From NCBI GenBank assembly GCA_012960035.1, contig DUBZ01000124.1, forward strand, positions 1-64,000: DNA of 64,000 nt. The letters are read 5' to 3'. The position numbers and the translations under genes are program-made. Every line of letters starts with the position of its first letter. Within the stretch, counting starts at the first letter, position 1. Under the pieces are notes generated by a model. It made no database searches. It saw nothing but the letters and a program-made list of their open reading frames with translations, and was not told the DNA's origin. The stretch comes from Myxococcales bacterium. Its GTDB lineage: Bacteria; Myxococcota_A; UBA9160; UBA4427. Below are positions 57,245 to 64,000 of the stretch, piece after piece.

Positions 57245-57395
57245 TTGGACTCTGCGCCGATCACGCAAGCGCTTAAGCGTCTCGTAATAGAGCGCGATGG
57301 GTCGGCGCCGCAGAACAACCGACCCGCCGAGCGACTTGCGCGAAACCGGCGCCGCACCATTGGGCGTGTGCGCCTTCTGCCGCGCAGACTCCTAG
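57245..57395. repeat. Second, diverged copy of the 26.5-kb inverted-repeat element
   Basis: The right arm 57361-57395 is identical to 26642-26676 at 34 of 35 positions. The opposite end (57247-57259, GGACTCTGCGCCG) can pair with 57380-57392 at 11 of 13 positions, so it resembles the left arm. Between them lie other hairpins, such as GGGTCGG/CCGACCC (57299-57325), but the interior does not match the first copy. The right arm supplies the last bases and the stop codon of the LLM gene on the minus strand. Confidence 0.5.
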
Positions 57396-58501
57396 CTCTT
57401 GTCGAACGCCGGTATGACGTGCTCACCGAGCAACTCGATGGACCGCATCACCGCCTTATGAGGGATCTTGTACGGGTTCACCAGGTTGAAGAGCATGTCG
57501 CAGCCACTCGCGGCGTAGCGTTCGGCGATTTCGATGCAGCGCTTGGGATCGCCCACCATGGCCGCACCGGAGTCGCGGATGTAGTCGAAGGACAGCTGGT
57601 CGAGGAGCCCGCCGTCTCGCGCTTTCGCGATTTCGCCCGCGTACGAATAGCTGCCCAAGTCCTGCCCCTTGCCTTGCATCCAGTCCGCCACGCCCGCGAT
57701 CGCCCGAGCGCCAGCCTTTGGATACCACTCCATCGATTCCGCGGCCTCGGAGAACGCGCGCTCATTGGTGTCTGCGCAATGAACCATGGTGAAGGTCGCA
57801 GCCTGGGTGTTGATCGCTTTGCCAATCGGGTCCGTGCACTCGGCCTGCCCCTTGCGGTATTCGGCGATTCGTTCTTTCAAGTCTTCGGGCGGCACGCCAA
57901 CACTGAACGAACAAAGACCAAGACCCAACTGCCCCATGGTGCGATGGCCTTCGAGGCTCGTCGTGGCTCCCCAGATCGGGGGATGGGGATCCTGAAGCGG
58001 CTTCGGGTGAACCCGACGTCGAGGCACGGTCCAGTGCTTACCGTTGTGTTCGATTTCATCTTCGGTCCAGGCACGCACCACGACCTCGATCGCTTCGCGC
58101 CACATCTCGCGAGTTTCTTTCGGGTCGACGCCGAAGCCTTCTAGCTCTGCTCGTGTCGCAGAGCGCCCGGTTCCAAACTCAACGCGACCGTCGGACAGCA
58201 AGTCTTGCACCGCAACCGATTCGGCGGTGCGGATCGGATGGTTATAAGGCTTCGGCATCAGGCGAACCCCATAACCAATCCGCAATTTGCTGGTCTTGGC
58301 AGCGACGTGGGCGTAGAGGATTTCGGGATTCGAGCAGTGTGAAAACTCGTCGAGGAAATGATGCTCGACGCTCCAAAAACTGTGGAAGCCGGCCTGCTCT
58401 GCGAGTACCGCCTGCTCGACTTGCTCTTTGTAGGCCTTGTATTCGCTGTCCTTTGCCCAGGGCTTCGCAACAGGAATCTCGGTGAACAATGCAAACTTCA
58501 T
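57392..58501 (-). CDS. LLM-class flavin-dependent oxidoreductase
   Basis: A 369-residue bacterial-luciferase-fold enzyme. It starts MKFALFTEIPVAKPW, with FHSFWSVEHHFLDEFSHCSNPEI, GRVEFGTGRSATRAELEGFG and a C-terminal GDPKRCIEIAERYAASGCDMLFNL. Such enzymes use FMNH2 or F420H2. ATG 58501 has GAGGACGCG upstream. The stop codon lies inside a repeat sequence shared with 26661-26676, so the last residues may have been altered by the insertion. It belongs to a different LLM branch from those at 5647 and 62116. Substrate unknown. Confidence 0.84.
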   Translation of the reverse strand: MKFALFTEIPVAKPWAKDSEYKAYKEQVEQAVLAEQAGFHSFWSVEHHFLDEFSHCSNPEILYAHVAAKTSKLRIGYGVRLMPKPYNHPIRTAESVAVQDLLSDGRVEFGTGRSATRAELEGFGVDPKETREMWREAIEVVVRAWTEDEIEHNGKHWTVPRRRVHPKPLQDPHPPIWGATTSLEGHRTMGQLGLGLCSFSVGVPPEDLKERIAEYRKGQAECTDPIGKAINTQAATFTMVHCADTNERAFSEAAESMEWYPKAGARAIAGVADWMQGKGQDLGSYSYAGEIAKARDGGLLDQLSFDYIRDSGAAMVGDPKRCIEIAERYAASGCDMLFNLVNPYKIPHKAVMRSIELLGEHVIPAFDKS

Positions 58502-58655
58502 CGCGTCCTCACTATGGCAGTCGGTTGACGTGCCGGGTGGTTGAGAAGATGTCTCGCGGCCGCGGACCGTGGAGACCCAAGGTGTGTTGGCCTCCATAGT
58601 CTAGCAGCGAACGCACGAGCACTTCGAAACGCGAATTTTCCGAAGTGGGCTCGAC

Positions 58656-59417
58656 CTAGGCTTTACGTGTCCCGACGACGAGACCGACGGGCACTGACCA
58701 GTTGCCTTTGTCATCCACAGCGAAGCGTTCCCGCACCCGCGAAGATGCGGACGCAAAACTCGCCCGGAGCATCGCGACTTCTTCTTCCGGGGTTCGCGAT
58801 CGCCTGACCCAGTCTTCGAAATTGAGCGGGATGTCCCACGCTGCGACGTCGGTGAGTTCGAAGTCCACCTCGGCAAACATGTCGCGCCAATCGGACACCC
58901 GGTAGTCACGCACGTGACTCGAGTCCCGGAACAATTCGATCCTGTTCAGAAACGCGTCGAGCTCGTCGTCTTCCGGTGAGAACGTGTCGACCAAGACGAA
59001 GCGCCCCGTTGGCGCAAGAACCCGGGCGACCTCACGCAATGCAGCGGGAACGTCGGCATAGTGGTGCGCGCTCTGCCGCGACGTAACCCGATCAAAGGCA
59101 GCATCGGCGAAGGGCATCTTTTCGGCCGACGTGCATTCGAACATCACGTTGTCGAGCCCGCGCTCCTGGGCGAGCCGCTTGCCCTGGTCGAGCATGGCCT
59201 GGGTGGGATCGGACGCGACGACTCGCTGGGCCTTCGTCGCAAACAGAAGCGCGGTGTGACCCGGGCCACTGCCGATGTCGAGTACCTGCTCGTTTCCGGT
59301 CATTTCGCCCGCGGCCAACATCGGGGCGAGGTCCGGCCCAGCCGCGTGAACGTTAAAGGTCGCGTACTCCTCCGCGACCGGGCCAAATTGTTGTTCAACG
59401 CTTCGTTTTACGCCCAT
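58656..59417 (-). CDS. Class I SAM-dependent methyltransferase
   Basis: A 253-residue Rossmann-fold methyltransferase. Motif I is VLDIGSGPGHTALLFA, and the acidic residue that binds the SAM ribose follows in VVASDPTQAMLDQG. The UbiE/Menaquinone-like motif (EVARVLAPTGRFVLVDTFSPEDD) is present, and the C-terminal segment (AWDIPLNFEDWVRRSRTPEEEV) resembles arsenite/ubiquinone-type methyltransferases. ATG 59417 has GGGGAG upstream. It is divergent from a MarR regulator, which could control it. Substrate unknown. Confidence 0.85.
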   Translation of the reverse strand: MGVKRSVEQQFGPVAEEYATFNVHAAGPDLAPMLAAGEMTGNEQVLDIGSGPGHTALLFATKAQRVVASDPTQAMLDQGKRLAQERGLDNVMFECTSAEKMPFADAAFDRVTSRQSAHHYADVPAALREVARVLAPTGRFVLVDTFSPEDDELDAFLNRIELFRDSSHVRDYRVSDWRDMFAEVDFELTDVAAWDIPLNFEDWVRRSRTPEEEVAMLRASFASASSRVRERFAVDDKGNWSVPVGLVVGTRKA

Positions 59418-59484
59418 TTCGATCTCCCCTTCTTTCCCCATTTTTAGCGCCCACGCCTTTTCGGGCGGCGGTTGTGATCTCTTC

Positions 59485-59533
59485 CGAATCGATTCGTTAT
59501 ACTGTCTTCGGATTAATTATTAACTTAGGTTAA
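59485..59533. promoter_or_regulatory. Two palindromes in the methyltransferase-marR spacer
   Basis: CGAATCGATTCG (59485-59496) is a perfect 12-base palindrome next to a TATACT box (59498-59503). TTAAC-TTAG-GTTAA (59520-59533) is a second inverted repeat immediately before the marR start. MarR dimers often bind such sites and repress the divergent gene and themselves. Regulation is inferred from position. Confidence 0.45.
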
Positions 59534-59538
59534 GTAAT

Positions 59539-59982
59539 ATGACAACCCGGGATGAAGCGATTCACCAGGCCATCGGCGCCCTTCAGCGCCTCGCCGACTT
59601 ATTCAACGAACGTCGGGACGAAATTGCGCGCGGAGCAGGCTTGTCGGTACGGCAGTGGCAGATCCTCGAGGAAGTCGCGACCGAGCACTTCATGCCATCG
59701 ATGTTTGCGGCGCGCGGCGCGGTGACGCCGGCTGCGGTTTCAAAGCTTGTACGCGGCCTCCTCGAACGCGAGCTGATTCGCGCGTCGATTTCGACGGGCG
59801 ACCGACGCCAACGCAGCTTTGTCCTCACCGCGGCCGGACGCAAGCTGCTGGATGGGGTGCGCCTGACTCGCCAAGCCGCGATCGATGCGGTCTGGGCAGA
59901 CTTGCCCGAAGCCGAACTCTTGCGTTTTGCGAAGTTTGGACAAAAGCTCGGCAATCGGCTCGAGGCCTACCTTGCGAAGTAG
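59539..59982 (+). CDS. MarR-family transcriptional regulator
   Basis: A 147-residue winged-helix protein. The recognition-helix region (GAVTPAAVSKLVRGLLERELIRAS) is followed by the wing (TGDRRQRSFVLTAAGRKLL). The N-terminal and C-terminal helices form the usual dimer. It probably senses a small phenolic, lipid or steroid ligand. It lies just after two palindromes and is divergent from the methyltransferase gene, the typical arrangement for local autoregulation. No strong ribosome binding site is visible before ATG 59539. Confidence 0.88.
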   Translation: MTTRDEAIHQAIGALQRLADLFNERRDEIARGAGLSVRQWQILEEVATEHFMPSMFAARGAVTPAAVSKLVRGLLERELIRASISTGDRRQRSFVLTAAGRKLLDGVRLTRQAAIDAVWADLPEAELLRFAKFGQKLGNRLEAYLAK

Positions 59983-60036
59983 GCGCAACCCAGCCTGCTA
60001 GTCTCGCGCCGAGTACGGGGAGTGGAGGAAAGACGC

Positions 60037-60429
60037 GTGCCGACCGCTGAACAGATGCGCAGTGTGCTGAACCGTTACTTACAAGGTGTCACTGATCACA
60101 ACGTCGATGCGGTGCTCGCATTGTTGGACGACGACGTAAGCGTCGAAGACCCAGTCGGGGGTTCGGCGGGTACCCACGTCGTCGGTCGCGACGCCGTCGG
60201 CGAGTTCTTCCGCAAAGGGTTTTCGCGCAGCCAACCCCACCCCACTTTGACCGGCCCGATTCACACCACCCCGGGACACGAAGCCGCGATGGCCTTTACA
60301 CTGGGGCTCACGCTGGGGGGCCAAGCAAGCGAAGTCGACGTGATCGATGTTGTCGAATTCAACGACGCCGGCAAGATCGTACGACTGCGCGCGTTTTGGA
60401 ACCCCAACGAAATACGCCCGGCCGGCTAA
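60037..60429 (+). CDS. Ketosteroid-isomerase-like SnoaL/NTF2 protein
   Basis: A 130-residue NTF2-fold protein that strongly resembles steroid delta-isomerases. The aligned catalytic tyrosine is in LNRYLQGV, the first aspartate in VSVEDPVGG, and the C-terminal strand ends in VIDVVEFNDAGKIVRLRAFWN with an aspartate in the position of the oxyanion-hole residue. It may move a double bond in a steroid or similar enone. GTG 60037 has GGAGGAAAG upstream and is preferred over GTG 60022. It lies 54 bases after the MarR gene and could be in the same transcript. Confidence 0.76.
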   Translation: MPTAEQMRSVLNRYLQGVTDHNVDAVLALLDDDVSVEDPVGGSAGTHVVGRDAVGEFFRKGFSRSQPHPTLTGPIHTTPGHEAAMAFTLGLTLGGQASEVDVIDVVEFNDAGKIVRLRAFWNPNEIRPAG

Positions 60430-60437
60430 CAACATCG

Positions 60438-62066
60438 ATGCCCACCACTCCCTCGATGCCGATCATGGAACGCCGCGCGAGTTTCGTCGCGTGCGCCTTG
60501 GTCCTGCTGGTGCCGTTCATCATCTTCGTCAAGCACCACGACTACAGCCTGCTCAGTGCTGAGACATGGCTTGCCGGCGGGGTCGTCGGCGCACTCGGTC
60601 TTGTTCTGGGGGTATTGCTCGCAGTGCTTCCCTCGGCGCCACGGGTGCTGATCGCCGCTTCGTCGCTTGTCTTGTCTGTCGACCTTCAAATGGATTGGAT
60701 CGAATCGGAGGGACAAGCGGCTCTATTGCTCGTCGGAAGCGCGGTCCCACTGTGGTTTGTCCGGGCGCGACTTGGCCGCGGATTTTCGTTCGTTGCGGCG
60801 GTGATGATCGCCACCACAATTCCACTTGCGCCAGGCGACGGATTTCTTCGCGAAGAGGTCCTCGATCCAGGTGTACCTCCTTCGCGAGAGCTTCCGCCGA
60901 TCGTTCATCTCGTCCTGGACGAACACATCGCGGCCGACGCAATCCCAATGGAGTTCGACCCGAACGGGGCTCTTGCCGGCAAGATCGTCCGCACCTATGT
61001 GGATCTAGGGTTTCAGGTTTACACCCGGGCGTTCAGCCGCCACTTCACCACCGCGCCTTCGCTCTCACATCTCGTCAACTTGAGCTCGGGGGAAGAGAGT
61101 CTCGAGTTCTACGCCCCTACGACCAAAGCGCTGCGCGCCAACGCGTACTTCAACGAGATGTCGAAGCGCGGGTATCGCATTGACGTGCTGCAGACCGACT
61201 ACATCGACTTCTGCTCAAGTGACGACGAAGCGACTGTGGAACGCTGCGTGACCTACACGCTCGAGTCCCCCAAGGCCATCGAAGGCACAGCGATTGGCAC
61301 TCTCCCCAAAGCGCGAACGATCGCCGGCATGTATTTCCAGCGTTCATCGCTCTTCAAAGAATGGCGCAAGCGTTACAAGGCGATGGCCCGGCGAAGCCGC
61401 GCCGCCGGGCTCGACCTTCCAGCATGGCCACTACGCGCTGGCAGGATGAGCACGGTTTCGTCGATGGCGCTGCTCCCAAGGCTTCAGTCCGAACTTGCTT
61501 CCGTCCAACCCGGAACGCTTTACTTCGCGCATCTCCTGCTCCCGCATTACCCGTACGCATTCGATCGCCGCTGCGCGATGCGCCCATCGCCCGTGGAATG
61601 GTTGACCTACAAAGACGCTGCGCTCCGCCCGACACGAAACGATTCGGAATCCCGGGCCGAGCGCTATGCCCTCTACCTCGAACAATTGGAATGCACGACG
61701 TCTCGCATCGGCGACATTTTGCAAGAGGTCCTCGCAACCGAGACGCTTCGCGATGCGATCGTGATCGTACACGGAGACCATGGCTCTCGTATCAATGTCA
61801 CGACGCCCAACCAGGCGAACCTGCATCGCATGCACGACGTGGACTTCACCGATGCATTCGCAACGCACTTTGCCGTCCGAATGCCATCTGCAAAACCCGG
61901 TGTCGACACACGATCGATTGCGATCGACGAACTTTTCTCAGCAGTCGTACGTCAGGGTGCCATCCCGGACGGATCAGAGTGGATCGCTTCGCCGGACGTG
62001 GTCATCACCGGAAAAGGGAACGCCAAAGCGCTGCGCCGGCCGATGGTCTGGCCTGCGGATCACTGA
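60438..62066 (+). CDS. Membrane-anchored sulfatase-like (alkaline phosphatase superfamily) protein
   Basis: A 542-residue protein with four to five N-terminal membrane helices (residues about 12-140), then a periplasmic alkaline-phosphatase-superfamily domain: IVHLVLDEHIAADAI, the nucleophile region TTAPSLSHLVNLSSG and IVIVHGDHGSRI. The layout recalls LtaS, OpgB/MdoB and EptA, which transfer phospho-groups. The sulfatase formylglycine motif is absent, so serine or threonine may be the nucleophile. The start is uncertain: ATG 60438, 60456 and 60465 are all in frame with no clear ribosome binding site. It could add glycerol-phosphate or phosphoethanolamine to surface polymers. Confidence 0.76.
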   Translation: MPTTPSMPIMERRASFVACALVLLVPFIIFVKHHDYSLLSAETWLAGGVVGALGLVLGVLLAVLPSAPRVLIAASSLVLSVDLQMDWIESEGQAALLLVGSAVPLWFVRARLGRGFSFVAAVMIATTIPLAPGDGFLREEVLDPGVPPSRELPPIVHLVLDEHIAADAIPMEFDPNGALAGKIVRTYVDLGFQVYTRAFSRHFTTAPSLSHLVNLSSGEESLEFYAPTTKALRANAYFNEMSKRGYRIDVLQTDYIDFCSSDDEATVERCVTYTLESPKAIEGTAIGTLPKARTIAGMYFQRSSLFKEWRKRYKAMARRSRAAGLDLPAWPLRAGRMSTVSSMALLPRLQSELASVQPGTLYFAHLLLPHYPYAFDRRCAMRPSPVEWLTYKDAALRPTRNDSESRAERYALYLEQLECTTSRIGDILQEVLATETLRDAIVIVHGDHGSRINVTTPNQANLHRMHDVDFTDAFATHFAVRMPSAKPGVDTRSIAIDELFSAVVRQGAIPDGSEWIASPDVVITGKGNAKALRRPMVWPADH

Positions 62067-62115
62067 TCGAATTCGGTGCTGCGATCTACTACGTGCGACG
62101 CCCAAGATGGCGAAG

Positions 62116-63075
62116 CTACGCCGGCGCAAGCGCCTTGGTGACTTCGCGCATGTCTGCATCCGACGGCATCACCATCAAGACCGGAGTGTGGAGGCCGTTC
62201 TCGACATAGCGGTCAACGTGCTCGCGGCAGGCTTCTGGCGGACCATTGATGATCAACTCGTCAACGAGACTGGCCGGGATCGCTTCGAGAGCAGCTTTGC
62301 GATCTCCTGCTTTCCATAGATCCCACATCAGCTTCAACTCGTCGCCTCGACCCAGCCACTCATGAAACGCGGCATAGACCGGCACGTTGAGATACGCCGC
62401 GATCGCGCGCCGACCGATCATTTGGGCGAGGTCTTTGTTCGCCGTCGGGATCACGAACAGCCGAGCAACGAGTTCCTTGCCTTCCCCGCCAGCGTGAACC
62501 AGCGGTGCGACGGTCTTCATGTCTTCGGCGGCGAGCCAGTTCAGAATCGCACCGTCGGATTCGCGTCCCGCGAGGCCCAGCATGCCTTCGCGCAGTGCCG
62601 CGATCATGATCTTGGGCGGCTGTTCGGGGAGTCGAGTCAAGCGGCAGTTCTTGACCGAAAATGTTTCGTAGTCTTCGGTGATCTTTTCGCCCGTCAACGC
62701 CTGCTTGAGAAAGCGAACCGTGTCGCGCACTCGCTGGTACGGCTTTTCGAAGGCAATGCTATTCCAGCCCTCTACGATGACGTTCGACGACGAACCGATC
62801 CCAATGACGGCGCGGCCGGGAGCGGCTTCGCCTAACGAGCTGACACAGCTGGCGAGGGTTCCGGGGCCACGGGTATAGGCCGGGATGATCGCGGTGCCAA
62901 CGCGTGCTTGCGGAGCCCAGTGTGCCGCAAGGGTAAGTGGAGTAAATCCATCGTTCCCACCCGACTCTGCTGACCAGAAGTCGGTGTAGCCAACATCAGC
63001 AAGTTCTTTGATCCAGTCTTCTTGTTCGAGGAGTGGAACACCGTCGAAGGGGATCGTAATTCCGTAGCGCTTCAT
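62116..63075 (-). CDS. LLM-class F420-dependent oxidoreductase
   Basis: A 319-residue luciferase-fold protein of the F420-dependent type (GYTDFWSAESGGNDGFTPL, GTAIIPAYTRGPGTLA, GRAVIGIGSSSNVIVEGWN, IMIAALREGMLGLAGRESDGAILNWLAAED). It probably hydrogenates or dehydrogenates a ketone or enone using F420. The start at 63075 has AGAGG upstream that falls inside the end of the upstream DUF3179 pseudogene, six bases away, so the two were co-transcribed. Substrate unknown. Confidence 0.86.
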   Translation of the reverse strand: MKRYGITIPFDGVPLLEQEDWIKELADVGYTDFWSAESGGNDGFTPLTLAAHWAPQARVGTAIIPAYTRGPGTLASCVSSLGEAAPGRAVIGIGSSSNVIVEGWNSIAFEKPYQRVRDTVRFLKQALTGEKITEDYETFSVKNCRLTRLPEQPPKIMIAALREGMLGLAGRESDGAILNWLAAEDMKTVAPLVHAGGEGKELVARLFVIPTANKDLAQMIGRRAIAAYLNVPVYAAFHEWLGRGDELKLMWDLWKAGDRKAALEAIPASLVDELIINGPPEACREHVDRYVENGLHTPVLMVMPSDADMREVTKALAPA

Positions 63076-63081
63076 GTTTTT

Positions 63082-63959
63082 CTACCTCTGGCTCGCTTCT
63101 GGACTCGCAGCGTCGCGGGTCGGCTGGATCGCAACAAACACTTCCGAGTCCGGATGAAAGGCCAGCCACGCGAACCAATCGCCTTCAACTACAGCAACGG
63201 GTCCCGGGGCGCTGACATCGAATTCGGCCCGAGCGGCATCGTACCCGACCTCAACTTTGTGGCCACCGAACCGCTCCGAAACTCGCCCGCCGGCCTTCAT
63301 CAGTTCGGGCGCCGGGTACGCGCGGGCTCGGCCGTCCGCCAACCCGAGTCCGAGGGTTCTAACTTTTGGCGGGTACGCGTGCGCTTAGCCAGTCCGCCCA
63401 GCGTTGTTGACGACTGCGCAACAAGTTCAATTTCTTGCCGGCGAGTTCCCCTGTAACGGCGGTCGCTGCGATTTGAGACCAAAGACTTTCTGTCGGATAA
63501 TCGTAGAGCAGGAGGTTAACGGAAGATCAAACCTGAAACTCCGAACTGCCTCGTTCGCCCGTCGAGGATTCGATCGAAAACCATTCCTGCGGCGCATCGC
63601 GGGCAATCGCTGACCAGGATCGGCAAACCACCCAACGTGTCATTGACGAACTCGTACCCGTTCAAAACCGCAAGAGGATACGCTCTCGCTTCCCCGCCCA
63701 CGTCGACCCCGATGACCCACACGTCGCCGGGCCACGGTGAGTCTGCGACGCTCAGCGCTCTGGGGTGGACGAGGGCAGGAATACTGTCACGTCCCGGACC
63801 GGCCGCGATGATCTCCCGGACGTCAACGATCGCTTCCTCGAGCGAGAAACCGTTGGACGCTCCCTGCGGTCCTGCCGATTCACCCGTGGCTGCGATGGAT
63901 AGGCAAACCATCGGCAAGCCCGATGCGACAACGCGAATGCGATCTGCGGGTTCTTTCAT
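63082..63959 (-). pseudogene. DUF3179 protein gene broken by two frameshifts
   Basis: The first frame starts at ATG 63959 and shows DUF3179 motifs (EARAYPLAVLNGYEFVNDTLGG, VSDCPRCAAGMVFDR, FGVSGLIFR) until TAA at 63516. From 63517 a second frame continues with NLLLYDYPTESLWSQI, GELAGKKL and RQQRWADWLSAR, then stops. From about 63375 a third frame resumes with YPPKVRTLGLG and GRARAYPAPELMKAGG, FGGHKVEVGYD, and WFAWLAFHPDSEVFV to the TAG at 63082. Each break is one extra base (or two missing). The pieces together cover the whole domain in order. Either real decay or two sequence errors. Confidence 0.75.
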
Positions 63960-63968
63960 TGCGTGTCT

Positions 63969-63988
63969 AATGCCGAAGCTCCGGCATT
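63969..63988. terminator. Inverted repeat upstream of the DUF3179 gene
   Basis: AATGCCG and CGGCATT are perfectly complementary seven-base arms around a six-base loop. It lies just upstream of the DUF3179 start and may be a terminator or operator belonging to sequence beyond the window. Confidence 0.25.
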
Positions 63989-64000
63989 GGGGTTACGAAC

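Noticed and set aside
57206-57286. AAGGAG followed by TTG and a 24-codon arginine-rich frame
   Set aside because: Too short, and it leads into the repeat element; no homology expected.

Overview
The window is a gene-dense chromosomal stretch (GC-rich, genes on both strands, mostly short spacers) from a Gram-negative bacterium. Outer-membrane lipid transport genes (mlaF-E-D-A-C), an outer-membrane barrel protein, several lipoproteins and multiheme c-type cytochromes show a two-membrane cell. Three luciferase-like monooxygenases of the F420-dependent type, a PPOX-class flavin/F420 reductase-like protein, many CoA-ester enzymes, diaminopimelate synthesis through LL-DAP aminotransferase and a Myxococcus-type cysteine-rich repeat all fit the former Deltaproteobacteria (Myxococcota or Binatota-like, probably from an environmental genome). 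That assignment is inference; no rRNA or tRNA gene was seen. I saw no phage, insertion sequence, plasmid function or CRISPR array.

Layout. 1-5.5 kb: a truncated lipoprotein gene, an outer-membrane barrel gene and a minus-strand operon that joins a five-heme membrane cytochrome, a monoheme cytochrome, a small ORF and an ADP-forming acyl-CoA synthetase. 5.6-13.1 kb: an LLM oxidoreductase, dapL, sixA, a VOC protein, an exported M20 amidohydrolase and a large lipoprotein alpha/beta hydrolase. 13-25 kb: lipid/CoA metabolism (enoyl-CoA hydratase, two AMP-forming acyl-CoA synthetases, acyl-CoA dehydrogenase) with a deoxyhypusine-synthase homologue, release factor 3 and a PilZ protein. 25-32 kb: a PAS-glyoxalase fusion, a 160-bp structured element, YqeY, an 800-bp gene-poor gap, a UvrD-type helicase, YciI and HemJ. 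32-44 kb: purL, purB, a HIT protein, a retropepsin-like protease, Nudix, a GT-C membrane protein, an exported trypsin-like protease and asd. 44-48 kb: the mla operon. 48-64 kb: a GMC oxidoreductase with a small exported partner, DoxX, MscS, a tandem CoA-transferase, a sulfatase-like TPR lipoprotein, two LLM oxidoreductases, a methyltransferase/MarR divergent pair, a ketosteroid-isomerase-like protein, a membrane sulfatase-like protein and a DUF3179 gene broken by two frameshifts.

Most genes are housekeeping or catabolic. The CoA-ligases, hydratase, dehydrogenase, CoA-transferase, LLM enzymes and KSI-like protein together suggest use of fatty acids, sterols or other hydrophobic carboxylic acids. 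dapL and asd supply lysine and peptidoglycan precursors, and purL and purB are neighbours in purine synthesis.

The least ordinary items are: (1) a 160-bp element at 26517-26676 whose ends can form a 31-pair stem with six G-U type pairs on one strand only, and whose right arm recurs (34 of 35 bases) at 57361-57395; (2) a glyoxalase fused to a PAS protein but keeping its own ribosome binding site and start; (3) the bacterial deoxyhypusine-synthase homologue with the catalytic lysine motif; (4) the gene-poor convergent gap at 28 kb with a strong hairpin and an AT-rich patch; (5) the doubly frameshifted DUF3179 gene. I do not see one convincing multi-gene new system.
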